This document shows, piece by piece, positions 1-11,957 of a stretch of 64,000 nucleotides of DNA. Position numbers and translations under genes: made by a program. The number at the start of each line of letters is the position of its first letter. Position 1 is the first letter of the stretch. The notes under the pieces are model-generated. The model was given only the letters and a program-made list of their open reading frames with translations. It ran no database searches and was not told the DNA's origin. Origin of the DNA: Thuidium tamariscinum (Eukaryota; Streptophyta; Bryopsida; Hypnales; Thuidiaceae); the NCBI GenBank assembly GCA_947034885.2, contig OX344749.2, positions 11,795,501 to 11,859,500 on the forward strand, given 5' to 3'.

Positions 1-45
1 CAAAAATCAACCAAAAATTGGTCAACCAGTCACTAAAGGGTTAAG
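1..45. mobile_element. Right end of a TTAA-flanked (piggyBac-like) MITE, cut by window start
   Basis: The sequence GTCACTAAAGGGTTAA at about 30-45 matches the right ends of the complete TTAA-flanked elements seen later (for example at 41721-41950, which ends GTCATTCAAGGGTTAA). Only the terminal bases are inside the window, so this is a partial copy recognised by its end alone. Confidence 0.45.
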
Positions 46-1085
46 TAGAAATTAAAGTGCTAACACTTAGGTGAAACCTTTTTGAAGGCTTGAATCTATT
101 AGACTCCAATAATTTATTTTTATCAAATCAAAATGAACCTCTGAAATCTAAATGCTTAAGCCATGGAACATTTTCATTAGGATTTCTTGTTACATTTTAT
201 TGTCAACAAAATATTAATGAAATTTCTTTAAATTACAAATATTTTATTTTCAAAAATATTTAGATGAATTATTACTTGCTTGTGTTTTCAAAATCAATTA
301 ATTATTTTTTAAACTATTGGTTCAAGTTTGTGTTCTAGTGGTCAATTACAAAATTTGATTATAAAGATTTAAGAAATGTGGGAAATGAGCTTCAAATTCA
401 CTTGAACTTGAAGGAAATCACATTGTCATTCATGAATAAAAATAACTTAAATTGATGACATTTAGACAAGCTATTGTGTAGTCACTATTTGTTGCAAATT
501 ATCTACTTATTTTGTGAAGATTTCATACTATATGAACTTTAGGGTTAAACAATTTGGACAACTTTTGGACAACTACACAATTTATAATTTATAGTTTGGA
601 ATGCAATTTGTTTTGTAGAAATCACGGACTTCTATTTTTAGGATATGCTCATATATTTTTATTGTTAGATAGGTAAGAAATATGAAGTTTTTTATTTTTT
701 AGGCAACTAGATGAATCTTTTCTTTTCTTTTATTGTAAAAAATAGACTTTAATAATAAATCATTTATTAATTTGCAAACAGTTCATCTTATCTACTACAT
801 TAAAGAAAAAATTAGTTATCTTAAGTAGATACAATTTTAACTTAAAAAATTATGAAGCAAATCTATACACAAATCTAAAAACCAAAATGGATATAGAGTT
901 TCATTTTAGGCCATAAAGCCTAAAATTGATAAAGTGTTGGAATTCTTTATTTTAACAAAGTTGATATTCTACAATATTTTCATCATTATGAATGACTAAT
1001 ATTCTAATTTCATATTTGATTTGTTCGCAATTCAATTTTTTTTAAAATTCAAGTACTTCATTGCATTTGAAGGGTTTTTTTCTTC
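46..1085. other. AT-rich intergenic DNA
   Basis: Very AT-rich sequence with stops in all frames. I see no gene, RNA or clear repeat boundary in it. Confidence 0.7.
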
Positions 1086-1396
1086 CATTAGGAGGGATTT
1101 GAGGGCTGCAAAGGGCCGTTTCGGGACTGTTCCCGAAACAAGGTGTGGGAATGGCTGGCCGCTGGTCAGCATTTTAAATAAAAAATTAAAAAATTAAAAA
1201 ATTAAAAAAAAATTGGGGGGTCCTGAAATATGAAAAAAAGTCCAAAATTTTATTTTTTTTTCGGGAAAAAAAATCAATGATGTGGCAGTCGCTCGACCAC
1301 GTCGAATTCTTGCAGAACTGCGTTCCCGCGGATGTTTTTGCGATTTCGGGCTGTGGGAACTCACAAGCTCCCAGAGCCCTCAAATCCCTCCTAATG
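1086..1396. mobile_element. MITE family A, copy 1 (311 bp)
   Basis: A 22-bp perfect terminal inverted repeat starts CATTAGGAGGGATTTGAGG at 1086-1107 and is repeated in reverse at 1375-1396. The centre is A/T-rich. Next to the right arm is a near-palindromic block (GATGTGGC...GACCACGTC, about 1279-1305). Similar ends and the same GTGG...CCAC block occur in copies at 3120, 25526 and 47030. A TA dinucleotide lies at each boundary, so a Tc1/mariner-like origin is possible but unproven. It has no coding capacity. Confidence 0.8.
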
Positions 1397-3119
1397 CAAA
1401 AATGACAATCACCTTTAAAATAGTGTTTTTAGTAAGAATATAAATTTTTGAATGTCAATTGTTCTAGCTTAATACAAAATAAATTAGACTAAATTCAACT
1501 ATTTATATGATCTCATACATGGCTAATATTTAGACCTTGATAATTGTGAGGAAATAGCTAAAGATACATTTAAATACACATAAGTGAAAATTTGGATTGT
1601 CTAGAGGACCACTTTCTTCTAGACAAATGTTCAAATTAAAAAAAAATAGATATCTTGAATTCCAAAAATTGTACACTTCATGATTGCTTCAAGTGCTCAT
1701 TAGATTTTTATTTTTATTTTATAAAGATTAATTTTAATTTTAAAAATAAAATCCAAATTATTTTGCATACAAGTACAACTAGTCAAGAGAAAATTACCTT
1801 CTATAGTATATAAATCTTTCTAATGAATGTATTACTAAAATAAACACTTTTTGATTTTGATGCATTTTGATTAGTATTCACGATTTTCTTGGAGTATTTT
1901 AAAAGTTTTAAGAATAATTTCATTTTTACTTCTTAAAATATGTCTAGTTTATACACCTTTAAGGTAAATGTAGCCCACTCAAAGAAAAGCATAGAAAAAT
2001 TCTCTAAGGAGAACTTAAAAAGTGTCAAATCTCAAGAAAATAGATAGTTTGATGTTTTAATCATTAAAAAAAATTAACATACTAAAATTAAAAATGAGAT
2101 ATTTATAGCAATCCTAGGAAATTGTTCATTTACTACAAGACCATCAAAATTATATTGTATATATTTTGAAATGTATACAGAAAGGATTTCTCTTTGTAGG
2201 CTTCTAGACCACATGATACAATAAATTATTTTTAGAATTCCTTTGGGAAGTAGCATCAAGTCTTGTAGAAGAATATTTTTTCCAAAATTTAAGTTAAAAA
2301 TTTGTTTTTTGGGGTATGAAATAATATTTAAAATCCCCAATTTGACAAATGTGATATAAAATTGGAGGCTATTTCTTAAACAATAATTTTTTCTTAAACT
2401 TCAAAAAAATTAAACAAAGTATACTAATATTCGTCATGAGCACCTCATTTATTAATCTTTGGTCATTTGGAACCAAATCACAAAAATTATCCCCAAAAAC
2501 CAAATCACTATGTATAGTATAATGCAAAAGAGGACAAATGTTTTTTACAATGACCCTAATGACATTTTATAATTAGCCCTTTAAGGATTAAAGATATTTG
2601 TAAATCCAAAAATTGTGGCGATGGATTATAAAAGATAATTTAGAATGAAAAATCAATGATGACTACTAAATAAAAGTTGTAAAACATTATCAATATATTA
2701 TATTCATATAATTAAATCAATTGTAATATAACCAATTATTTTTAACTAAAATTCAAACCAAAAATTGAAAATACCTTCTAAAATTGATTTTGAATTTAAT
2801 ATGAATAATATTTACAAGATTTTTATTCCCTTAAGCTTAAAATCTTAAGTTCTCATTACAATAATGTTTTATGATTTTATTTTGCTTATTCAATTTTTGA
2901 ACGCCTAAATAGAAAGGAATCTTTTTAAAATTGATTGTGATATGAATACTGAATAAGAAATATTAGTTGATTGATAATGTTTGTTTTTTTAAATTTGTTT
3001 TGTTACACTTAAAATGTTGAATTCTATTGCTTAGAATATCTATTTTCCTTATTTATCAATCAACTATAATTTGAAAGGACGTTTTTCCAATCATAAATTA
3101 ACAGTATTTTAATATTTTT
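1397..3119. other. AT-rich intergenic DNA with a dispersed-repeat segment
   Basis: No coding capacity seen. The stretch 1930-2557 resembles the repeat that hosts the hAT element at 44-45 kb and is listed separately. The rest is featureless A/T-rich sequence. Confidence 0.6.
1930..2557. repeat. Repeat R, diverged copy 1
   Basis: The segment around 1985-2070 (AAAGCATAGAAAAATTCTC... then a run ending in TTTTAAT) aligns by eye with 44115-44200. The end at about 2532-2557 (ending ACAATGACCCTA) matches the right terminus of the copy at 45757-45778 (GCAATGACCCTG). The left boundary is uncertain. It is a non-coding, probably non-autonomous transposon. Confidence 0.45.
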
Positions 3120-3474
3120 CATAAGAGGATTTTTGGGCCCCAGAAGACCGTTTCAAGGGTGTTCCCTGAAACTGTTCCCAATGCTGCAAATCAGAGACCC
3201 TGCTGTTCTGAATTTTTGAATTTTGAAAAAAAAAATTAAAATTTTTTTTTCCAAAAAACTTCAGAATGTATTAAAAAGAAAAAAAATGATTTTAAAAAAA
3301 AATTTCAAAAAAAAAATTCAAAAAATTTAATATTTAATTAAAATTAATAAATAATTAGTATTTTTTGACGTGGCAGTTGCTTGACCACATCAGCATCGCG
3401 TTCCTTGCATTCCCAATGCGTTCCCGGCATTTGGGAACTTGCAATCTTGTAAACCAACTAGAAATCCTCTTATG
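3120..3474. mobile_element. MITE family A, copy 2 (355 bp)
   Basis: The terminal inverted repeat CATAAGAGGATTT at 3120-3132 is mirrored by AAATCCTCTTATG at 3462-3474. Inside are runs of A and T and the family block GACGTGGCAG...GACCACATC at about 3368-3392. GTTTC/GAAAC fold-back motifs lie near both ends, as in copy 1. Confidence 0.75.
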
Positions 3475-4062
3475 ATAGAAGACGTATTTATTCTTTGAGC
3501 CAACCAATTTTTTTCTTGCAACTTGGCAACCATTTGTACCAAAGTAACAACCCTACCACCTATGCTTTTGTAGATATAATTACAAATAGTCTAAAGGGGT
3601 GGCAAATTGCCAAAAGATTTGAAATTTTTCTTAAAAATTCTTGGATGAATCACCACATGTGGATGAAAATGTAATTATTGATATGTGATATGTGATAATG
3701 AGATATTTCCATCGAATATTTGCATAAATGTTGAAATTTAGAGCACGTCTATTAATATTCCCTCTAATCTTGAAAAAGACTTATGTTTCCTTTATAGTGT
3801 TCTACAAAGGAACAAACAATTACATGTTTTATAGAAACAAGAGGTAGAGTAACATTTAATATTGCCACTTCGGCACTTCATTTTTGTTTTTCAATAATTT
3901 TTTCTTAATTATGAAATATTTGTAAGAATTTTTAAAAAAAATAACACTAGATGAATGTTAGAGTACAAGCATTTGATGAAATGTGTTTAAAATACTTGTT
4001 ATTTCTTTTTTACCTTTAACCTTCATTGCTAAAGGGGGCCAAAAGTATCCTCACATATTCTA
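3475..4062. other. AT-rich intergenic DNA
   Basis: I see no gene or repeat boundary here. Confidence 0.6.
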
Positions 4063-4302
4063 GCACAGTTGCTAGTATGTGAGCATAGAAAGTGTGAGCC
4101 TATGAGCCTAAAATTCTATACACCTATAGTATAGGTGTCTATATTATAAACACCTCAATGGTTATAGTGTATCTATGTTCTAAACACCTCTATTATAGGT
4201 ATTTATGTTATAAATACCTTCAATGAGTGTAGGATATTTACTTATACTTAGGCTCAAGGCTTATAGGCTCACACTTCTATACTCATATACTAGTGTTGTT
4301 GT
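4063..4302. mobile_element. Fold-back element (about 240 bp)
   Basis: The left arm 4063-4110 (containing AGTGTGAGCCTATGAGCC) is repeated in reverse, with several mismatches, at 4249-4302 (GGCTTATAGGCTCACACTT). The arms are about 45-50 bases. The loop is built from short permutations of TATAGGTGT and AACACCT that would form smaller hairpins. No target duplication could be fixed, so the superfamily is not assigned. Confidence 0.6.
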
Positions 4303-5258
4303 ACGCCTTCTCTTCTTGTTTATATAGTTAAATTTTTTAAACAATAGAAGATGAACTAATTGTTTGAAATAAATTTGAAGTACACAAGTTCAATTTGAAT
4401 TCACCAAACTGCTTTGTAATGGCTACAACATTAGGGGCTTGTATCTTTTTCATTCAATGTTTGTTTTCAATAAAAATTAGTTGGTTGTATTTTCCTTAAA
4501 GTCTAATTATTGAGATAAAATTTTCATGTCAATCTAAGTTATTTTGAATGATTTTTTGGGGGAAATTCAAAGTTCAAAATCCAAATATTTTTGGATTACA
4601 ATGAACTTTGACAGCCTATTTTTTCTTTGTACAGAATCTCTTTACAAAAATTGCATATACTAGTCTACTTTGTGTGGTTAAAATTTCATATCAATCTAAG
4701 AAGTTGTGAATAATTGAGAAACATTTTAATAGAAGAACGTTGAATCACATATGCATGTAATTCCTTTTTTCTTTTACATTTTAAAACAATTTTGCAAACA
4801 CAATGAATAAGCTAAATGATGTTTTTCTTTCACTAATGCATTTGTACACTCATTGGTTTTCAATCACTTCCTAGTTTAATTTTTTTTTCATTTGAGTAGG
4901 TTTAGAAATCAAATTTCACCTCCAAATGTGTTTTTAGGAAAATTGCAACATCTTTTTTTCAATCCTAAAACATTGTAATCTTGCAATCTATGTGGCTTCA
5001 TGACTCCAATTTTTTTTTCTTAATGGTGACTTCAAATTAGATTCTCATTAACTACAACACATACACACTACAAGATTGTATGGTTGAGATTATCATACAC
5101 TAATGATATCACAAAAGGAGTTGGCTACTACATAAATTGACCTTATAAATTAAAATTTTAGGATTATGAAGTGAAATTTGAACATGTTGCACAATACAAA
5201 AAAGAATCTACCATATTGTATAATTTCATTTAGAATGGACAATATTTAAGCCATATAC

Positions 5259-5276
5259 ATATATATATATATATAT
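5259..5276. repeat. (AT)n microsatellite
   Basis: Nine uninterrupted AT units lie in intergenic DNA. Confidence 0.9.
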
Positions 5277-5941
5277 AATTTACAATTTATCAAGTGAAAA
5301 ATAAAATGCTCAAAATTTTGAGGTCAATTTCAATCAATAGGTTTTCAACAAATAAAAATCTAAAATTCAAAAAACTTGTAACATGTGCTTCTTGTCACGA
5401 TGTACATTCTTCCCATAAAAAGAAATGAGACATTTTGAATTTTCACAAAAAATTTATTTTCACATTGAAATTCATTAAAATAATAATAGGTCTAAATATT
5501 GTGTATTCTAACTGAAATAATACATGATGATAGATTCCTTTTTATATTGCACAATATGTCCAAAATTCACTTTATAATTCTAAAATCTCAATTTATAAGA
5601 TTAATTTATATAGTAGCTTGCTACTTTTGTGAATCACTATATAACACTTGAAAAGTAAGGATTCTTTTGAATACAATAGGCCTTAGGTGTTGAGAGATTA
5701 ATGATCTTAAAAGTTCAACTATAGACACAACATGGTCTTTTTCTATATTTGACATATACAATGCATCAATTAAGGTATGTAGTAATTTCAAAAGTTTATA
5801 TTGATGCTAAGCTAAATCCAATGACACATGGCACTTCCAATTTGCATCATTATTATACCTTCTATACATCTCCAAAACGGGCTCCGAAAGTACCAAATGG
5901 TTACATTTTCTATGTAGATTTACCATTCATTGAACACTTCT

Positions 5942-6065
5942 AAATACCGGATAGTACAACTGGTAAAGACCAGATACCCACCGCACAGTTCTCCAACTTT
6001 GTGAGCGCCACAATGGAATTGAGAAATATAACTACCACGTAGTCACTGCTTAGTATGCAAGAGGA
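5942..6065 (+). repeat. Possible tRNA-derived SINE fragment
   Basis: The stretch is less AT-rich than its surroundings. It carries TAGTACAACTGG at about 5952, which fits an RNA polymerase III A-box. About 38 bases downstream is GTTCTCCAAC, a weak B-box candidate. No poly-A tail or target duplication was found, so this is a tentative call. Confidence 0.25.
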
Positions 6066-6391
6066 ACCCTTTCTGCAAATTCATTATTGGAAGTGAATCT
6101 TGACATGGCATTGAATAATTGTGTCAAAGTTGAGGGCTTGCAAGTTCCTTTTGTACTGTGGAGATGGATTTGAATTTCCTCTAAGCGGTGATTGGCAACG
6201 TTACTCTATATGTTGCCATATTTGAAAATGATAAGGGTACATGTCAAATTAAAGCTACTAATTGTTATTGTTAATTCATCAATCCAATGGTCTTTCTATA
6301 TTTTAGTATCTAATTTGTATTTGAAGAGTCAAATATTGTTAGATAATCTTGTGAGAACTAACTTCACATTTGTACATGTATGTTGGTGATT

Positions 6392-6589
6392 CACAACAAG
6401 AGAAAGAGGTGTTTTAAGTATAGTCCTAGAGATAAGATTTCAAGGAATGACCTTTCTAGGAGAATTTCAATTAGTAATTACTAGAAATATGTGTCTTTTC
6501 AATAAAAATTTACTATTAAGACATGCATTTCTAAGACTTAAAATCTTATCTCTAGGACTATACTTAAAACACCCTTTTTTCTTGTAGTC
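6392..6589. mobile_element. CACTA-type (CMC/EnSpm) MITE, 198 bp
   Basis: The left end CACAACAAGAGAAAG resembles the canonical CACTACAAGAAAA terminus. The right end reads TTTTTTCTTGTAGTC. A perfect 33-bp inverted repeat (GGTGTTTTAAGTATAGTCCT... at 6408-6440, mirrored at 6541-6573) lies just inside. The element is flanked by a 3-bp direct repeat ATT (6389-6391 and 6590-6592), as expected for CACTA elements. There is no coding capacity, so it is non-autonomous. Confidence 0.8.
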
Positions 6590-7828
6590 ATTTAAAATAG
6601 AATTGATTGTTAAATAAGAATTTCAAATTTTGCACTTATTTATTCCATAGTCCATTTGTGGCAACATTTTATTAATTTTATTAATTTATTTGTAATGCAC
6701 AAATCTTTTAGTTTAAGTCTTAATGTTACAATTTTAAAATTGTTTAAAGTTTTAAAATTTTGATATTGCATTTTTTCCAAAAAAAATCTCCCAAAGCAAC
6801 AATATGCACTATTTTCTTCAATCCATTCAAGAGATGCTATTTTGTGTTACATTATTTCAATTTGAATATGCTTTTTTACAATAGCTTTGTCAAATAAAAA
6901 AGATATTCAGTTGAAAACTATTTTCTTTTAAAATTTCTCTCTATATATATCATATTTTACAAACTAAAATTATAAAAATTTAGTAAAATATTAAATGCAT
7001 GAATCTATTAATTGAAAAATTATACTAAATCAAGACATGTAGAAAAAATTATTTGATCATCTTTGAGGGTTAACAAAACTCTTTTTATATCCTTCCACAC
7101 AACTCAACCTTTTATAAGTTGGGGCCCTTTATTGTGGCTTGGATGTGGGCCAATAATCAATATTTTATCAAATTTCAATAACAAGATTAATTTTAGAATT
7201 TAGAAATTGAATCAATTGGGTAAGAAATGAATTCAAAGATTTAAATTTAAAATACAAATTTCACTTGGATGAATTCAAACAATTTTATTTTGTTATAATA
7301 AAAAAACCTTTCAATTGTGAAAAGTCATCATATTAATAGAAACGCTATGATCAATAGTCACCTAAATGAAAAAGAATCTCTTTCAAGATTATACATAATA
7401 ATTTAAATACATTTGCATTTAAATATATTTGCTTTACATAACAATGGATATTTGAAATAATGACTACATAGTGAACTATATATTTTTAAATATACAATGC
7501 ATTTTCACATGTTGAACATGAATAGTGAAACTTATAGTATAATAAATATTGTAAATATAAATGCAAACCTTTGTTTAAATTTAAAACAAAAATAGAATAG
7601 TAGTTGTTTAACAAACACTAAAAACTAATATTATTGAATTGGAAGAAATGAAATGAAAAGCATTGAAATAATTTTATAATGTAGAATGTAACATAATGCA
7701 ATAAAAATTTGTCTTTTCAATAAAATCTACTATAGTTCAATCTTTAAGATTACATATTGCTTTCTCATTATTTTCTCATTCATGATTTTTTGAATATTTA
7801 AAAATTTAGAGTATGGAAGAAGATTGTC
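6590..7828. other. AT-rich intergenic DNA upstream of the protamine-like gene
   Basis: No gene or repeat boundary seen. The last few hundred bases are presumably promoter sequence for the gene at 7878. Confidence 0.55.
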
Positions 7829-7836
7829 TATATATT
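7829..7836 (+). promoter_or_regulatory. Candidate TATA box of the protamine-like gene
   Basis: TATATATT lies 42 bases upstream of the chosen ATG (7878), which would give a very short leader. Because the whole region is AT-rich, chance occurrence is possible. Confidence 0.35.
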
Positions 7837-7877
7837 TGGAAAATTGATTTCTAGAAAGTTTAAAGAGCCTATTGAAA

Positions 7878-8706
7878 ATGGCTAAAAAAAGACAACAACG
7901 TAGGCGACAGCATCATCGACGACGACCATTATATAAATGCATGGTAAAAATGGCCATGGCTTGCCTCAAACTTAAGCCTGGAACAACTCGCGAAGAGATT
8001 GAACGTAAAATTATGAATATTTACAAAAAACGAGGTCTAGACAATTCTAAACACCCCAAAGCTGTCAAACGTGCAATTTGTAGCCTTATGAAGGCCCGTT
8101 GTGTTCACAAGAGAGGAACTCGATATCGAATTGTACCTCAATGTGCAAGGTGCTTGTATAACTAGAATTGCAAAATTATATCATTCAATGTCAATTTTTA
8201 ATTAGGAATTTAATTAAGTTTAATAATTATAATTTATATTATATTCTAATGCACATATGTACGTCATTTTTTATATAAACCACTTTAATGATTATAGAGA
8301 TGCATTAAAAGTACACAAAAGGAGAAGAAGAAAAAGAAAAAGAAAAAGAAGGCAAGGTAGAAGTCGAAGGAGGAGTCAAAGCCAAAGTCATAGTCATAGC
8401 CAAAGTGGGAGTAGAAGCAAAAGTCATGGACCTCATGTACAAAGAAAACCACGGAAAAAATATCGTTGTAGAAAGAAACGACATGAACACCAAAATGGTC
8501 AATCCATCCCTACAATTTGTCACTTACGTGTTCGTCCACAAGTTCCTCAAAACGATTCATGTCCAACAAATCCAGTTTATAGATTTCCACTTCGAGATGC
8601 AATGATTGTTGCAATGACTATTTTCTTTTCATATTGGATGCAACGAACAGCTTCTCATATGCAATTTACTACACTGGAGGTACCAAATGTACCAATACAT
8701 TTTTAA
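7878..8706 (+). CDS. Protamine-like protein with linker-histone (H1/H5) globular domain and basic RS/RK tail
   Basis: Two exons are inferred: 7878-8149 and 8298-8706, joined over a 148-bp GT-AG intron in phase 2, giving about 226 residues. Residues 1-16 are almost all K, R, Q and H. Residues about 18-87 form a winged-helix H1 domain: a start like PLYKCMVKMA, the GTTREEIERKI turn, a VKRAI helix, and a G-x-YR end. Exon 2 begins with an RK run (RRRRKRKRKRR), then a Ser/Arg/His/Gln stretch, then more basic sequence. Cysteines are scattered (about seven), as in protamines that form disulfides. Bryophyte sperm protamines are known to include H1-related, proteolytically processed precursors. That makes sperm chromatin packing the likely role, which is inference here. 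The last ~55 residues are hydrophobic and may instead be an intron or UTR. A divergent somatic H1 is less likely given the arginine-rich tail. Confidence 0.75.
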
Positions 8707-11700
8707 CTAAGAAGTCATTTAGTTTAAGAAAAACATTTTCTTCCATACCTTCATATTATGAGGAAGAAAATCAAAATGTGTGATCTAAAATATGTTTTTC
8801 ATCAATGAATGAACCATCATTTGATTTTATACAAAGACATGAAGAAAACATGTTTTCTCTTTGGACATTTTTTGCAAATTCCAATAATACAATTACTATG
8901 AATGCCAAAGAAGTGTTCAATAAGTATATTGCATTCATATTATTACAATGTAGTATACCATGTTAATTTTAATTTTACTTTAGTTGTTAAAAAATTCAAT
9001 TGTGAAATAAAACATGTTGAATCTTTCTATAAAAAATACTAGTCTAGAAAAATCTTGAGAAGAACAACCCACCCAAATATAATGTCTATTCATGAAAAGA
9101 TTGAATCATTTTGTGTTATAAAAAACAAAAGAATCTAGAGTTGAATAATCTAGTTTAAAAAAAATTCAATCAAGTTTGTGTGAATATTGATTTCAACAAA
9201 ACAATTGTCTATTATTTTCACTACTTGATTGATAACAATTAATGGATGAAATTTCAATGTATTTATTAATAAATGGTGTGGTCTTTATTATAAATAAATA
9301 AATATAATATTTAGATTTATTGTGTAGTTTTTTAATTGAGTTGAACTAAGATTATTGATATGACATTACATTTTCTATCTTACATTCTTTGTCTTCTTCA
9401 AAAAGGATTGTCACGCAAGCATCCCGCCAGTTTTTTCTAATGAATTTTTCATATTGTATTTGGATATTAGTATTGGAACTTTGGAAGTGACCATATGGTC
9501 TCTTAATTTGTAAAGCACATTTCATATTTTCATGTCTTGGTGTGGTCAAATTTCAGTAAATTTCTATATGAGATCATAAACTTAAAAAATTTGATATTTT
9601 TCACTTGTGATAATATATTTCTAAAATTTAATCTTATTTTTTCATGATTGAAAACATAAAATTGAATTTTATATTTTTTTCAAGAATTTTTCTATAAAAT
9701 CATACTTTGTAGCAATTACAAAAATACTTAAAACAATATGAAATTTTACAAAAAAAATAGAAATGATAGTGACAAATACCATGGTATAATCAATGCATTT
9801 TTTGAGCTCATACAAAAAAAACTAAGTTCAAAAGTGGTGTATTTTGAGCTTTCAAGATACTATTTTCAAAGCATTACAAAATTTGCAGTTTAAATTTTTT
9901 TGAAGAAAATCAAAATGAAATAAAAGGTAGATTTTTGAAGTTAAATTTTCTTTGTTGAGTTTAAAATCATTGAAAATCACAAATTATATGAAAAATTCAA
10001 ATTTGACTTTCAAAATGTCCGTTGGGTTTGTAATTTCCTTTAAAGATAAACTGGAATTGCTACCGAAGTATCCGCCAAAGCATCCATGTATCCTTCTTGA
10101 GATAATAGGTGGGCTATGAAGTCCCAAATTAAGAATGTTATAAAGTAACTATGCCTAATTTTAATTGCTTTATAAACCAATCACTCTCAATTCTTGCTTG
10201 AAACGTACTTTGACTATTCATAAAAGTCTATAATTGGTTTAAATAAAACCTATTTTTAGCACTTGAAAAGTTGTAATTTATTCATAGGGTATCAAAAAAA
10301 TGCACTCTAAGAGAATCTAGAATCTCCTTTTAACTACCAGAAGACTCACCAAAAAGCGTTCCAATATAATAATGGAAACCATATTGAATTGCTTATTACT
10401 ATGATTTTAGGTGTAGTTATCTTAAACATTTTGAAAACAAAATTCTTTTGATATCTAAAAAGAAAAAATTATCTTCCTAGGATAGTATAAAATTGTCAAG
10501 TTTAACTATATACAAGTGTCCTAGAGTTATTGAATGTTGGTTATTAATGTTGTGACTTTTTAGCTCAAAATGAATCATTATCTTGTTTCATTTTATATTG
10601 GTTCCTCTAGCAAAGATTGACTTAATTTTGAAGTGCTTCAACATCTAATTTTTGGACAAAGAATAGATTCAACATCAATTTTCTTTCTCATTATCACTTG
10701 GATGAAAGTCATCCAAATTTGTGGACATACTTTATCAAGTTATTGTCCTATCTAATAGTTGAATTTGGTGTTGCTAGTGTATATATTTCTAGTAATTCAA
10801 ATGCAGATACATGTCAAGGAATTGACAATGCCAAAATTGCATTAACTCTAGTTCAAATTCCCGTTCAAATTAGATTTGCAATTGTAAGGTCATAGATTTG
10901 AAGAATAGAAAAAACTCTAGAAAATTGTCACATCAAGAGAACCTCATTTAAAATCCATTCCAACAAAATTTACTCCAAAAATGACAATATTTTGCTTATA
11001 ATTGAATTGAGAAAAAAATTTGATATTTTTCTTTCAAAATTTATTGAAAATAATGGTGTTGGCATAGGTAAATCTAACCACAAAAATGGAATCAACAACT
11101 CAAAGTCAACAACTTTTCTGTGTATGTCATTTTCAAAATATTCTTCCAAATAGTAATTTACAATAATTTTTCTGAAATTGTCATCTTGGGAGAAGCCTTT
11201 GAATACTTGGGGATTAAAGTGAAAAACGGACTGAAAATTGATACGAAAAATGATGAGAAAAAACCTCTAGAATACAAGCCGGTAGGTCCAAAGGTCAATA
11301 AATCATTCAAATTCAAAAGCATCTACCTTGTGTAATGTATCCTGTTAGAACATTTTGTTTTTTCATTGCACTAGCAATGTAAGAATAATATATAATTTAG
11401 GAGGTCAGTACTTTCAGAGACCAATGCCCTTCAAATTAAAAATTCATAACTAATTTCACTTCTGTCTAAAGAATATGAAACAACTTAAGTTAGAGGTAAA
11501 TGAGATGAAATTTAGATGACATTTAGATAAAAATGAATTGAATATATATTACGGGAGTGAGATGTCAACAATGTTGTTTGAAATAGTAAAGATTGCATTG
11601 TATTGATTCAATCTAAAATACTACCAACTACCATATTAATGAACCTTGCAAATTTATGTACTTTAAAAAATAGTACAAAGTAGTGTTAATTTCATTCATG

Positions 11701-11807
11701 CCGCACTCATCAAATGAACTTAAGTGTGTTGGTTTATTCTTGGATTTATCCTCATACTATCACCTATAAAATCAATGCTACTTCAAAAAAAATTCCAAAA
11801 CTAACCA
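8707..11807. other. AT-rich intergenic DNA
   Basis: About 3.1 kb with no supported gene. Around 11420-11510 is a short repeat (CATAACTAATTTC... AATATGAAACAACTT) that recurs near 15265-15340 and 58390-58460. Confidence 0.6.
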
Positions 11808-11957
11808 TTAACCCATTAAGGACCAGGTTGATGACTGCAAATGAATATCTGGTTGAAAATGACATGTTTTCATTAACAGCTGAAGTGACTACTAATGAAC
11901 TAGCCATTTTCACTTGGAGTCATCAACTAGCCATTGACCTGGTCCTTAATGGGTTAA
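11808..11957. mobile_element. TTAA-flanked (piggyBac-like) MITE, 142 bp plus TTAA
   Basis: TTAA at 11808-11811 and 11954-11957 bracket an element with ends CCCATTAAGGACCAGGT and, in reverse, ACCTGGTCCTTAATGGG. The arms stay similar for a further ~10 bases. TTAA duplication with CCC/GGG ends is the piggyBac signature. The element is too short to encode anything. Confidence 0.7.

Larger units (their letters stand above)
4303..6391. other. AT-rich intergenic DNA
   Basis: No gene seen. It contains an (AT)n microsatellite at 5259-5276 and a possible SINE-like fragment at 5942-6065, both listed separately. Confidence 0.55.

Noticed and set aside
8305..8605. Minus-strand 72-codon and plus-strand 66-codon frames within protamine exon 2
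   Set aside because: They are shadow frames of the AG-rich repeat encoding the basic tail.
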